From assembly GCA_903939665.1 (NCBI GenBank), contig CAJAHZ010000407.1, positions 1 through 7,286 on the forward strand: a DNA stretch of 7,286 nucleotides, in the 5' to 3' direction. Origin of the DNA: an uncultured Pseudomonadota bacterium. Its GTDB lineage: Bacteria; Pseudomonadota; Gammaproteobacteria; Burkholderiales; Rhodocyclaceae. Below the pieces are notes generated by a model, which was given only the letters and a program-made list of their open reading frames with translations, did no database searches and had not been told where the DNA came from. This document shows positions 7,119-7,286 of the stretch, piece after piece. Numbering within the stretch: position 1 is the stretch's first letter; the number at the start of each line of letters is the position of its first letter. Made by a program: the position numbers and the translations under genes.

Positions 7119-7156
7119 AGAAACACCCCGTTTCAGGAAGCCGAAACGGGGTTTTT
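7117..7156 (-). terminator. Intrinsic terminator after gltD, possibly bidirectional
   Basis: Nine-base arms CCCCGTTTC (7126-7134) and GAAACGGGG (7143-7151) pair perfectly around an 8-base loop. Leftward transcription from gltD, whose stop is 32 bases upstream, meets the hairpin and then a T-rich tail TGTTTCTTT (7125-7117). In the other direction the hairpin is followed by TTTTT (7152-7156), so it can work both ways. The tail touches the -35 box proposed for the next operon, which separates the gltD message from the glmU-glmS message. Confidence 0.85.
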
Positions 7157-7182
7157 ATGGTGCTTTACCGAATTTTTGCGTT

Positions 7183-7286
7183 TTAGCGAGGCAAATCCGA
7201 GCTTCTTGTCAGGAAAATATCGACCTCACGCGCGCACTGCCGGCCCTCGCGGATGGCCCAGACGACCAACGACTGACCGCGACGCA
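7183..7286 (-). CDS. gltD: Glutamate synthase (NADPH) small subunit, C-terminal end (partial)
   Basis: The last 33 codons of a leftward gene enter from the right edge and stop at TAA (7185-7183). The tail reads RRGQSLVVWAIREGRQ, then CAREVD and a SSDLPR end. This matches the C-terminus of GltD, where a GxSLVVxAIxEGRxAAxxxD helix closes the NADPH/FAD-binding part. GltD passes electrons from NADPH through FAD and iron-sulphur centres to GltB, which makes glutamate from glutamine and 2-oxoglutarate. The gene would extend rightward out of the window, with gltB usually upstream of it. A hairpin terminator follows directly. The short fragment leaves some room for another member of the GltD-like oxidoreductase family, but the tail is characteristic. 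Confidence 0.85.
   Translation of the reverse strand, partial: RRGQSLVVWAIREGRQCAREVDIFLTRSSDLPR

Overview
The window looks like chromosomal DNA of a GC-rich betaproteobacterium. Rhodocyclales (the Dechloromonas/Azonexus/Thauera type) is my best guess, from codon use and the overall look of the GlmS, GlmU and GltD proteins. No ribosomal RNA or marker gene fixes the taxon. I see no tRNA, CRISPR array, insertion sequence or phage gene.

The left part reads rightward. It starts with the last 53 residues of a probable DUF4166 protein (1-162). Next is a complete HflX-type ribosome-associated GTPase (245-1573) with unusual linker motifs and without hfq or hflKC beside it. Then comes an unrecognised protein of about 252 residues (1763-2521) that uses more AT-rich codons than its neighbours. 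Its stop codon overlaps, tail to tail, the stop codon of the first leftward gene.

The right part reads leftward and looks like one operon. In transcription order it holds a membrane-anchored winged-helix protein (6312-7061), glmU (4924-6291), glmS (3086-4915) and a YkgJ-type cysteine-cluster protein (2518-3033), with gaps of 20, 8 and 52 bases. GlmS makes glucosamine-6-phosphate from fructose-6-phosphate and glutamine. GlmU performs the last two steps to UDP-N-acetylglucosamine, the precursor of peptidoglycan and lipid A. GlmM, which works between them, is not in the window. The membrane winged-helix protein at the operon head is the most interesting element, because it could link envelope state to amino-sugar synthesis.

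The far right holds the last 33 codons of gltD (glutamate synthase small subunit), also leftward. A strong hairpin terminator follows it, and immediately after that comes a compact candidate promoter for the glmU-glmS operon. The longest stretch without a confident gene is 1574-1762 (189 bases). It holds only a doubtful small reading frame and the possible upstream starts of the unknown gene.
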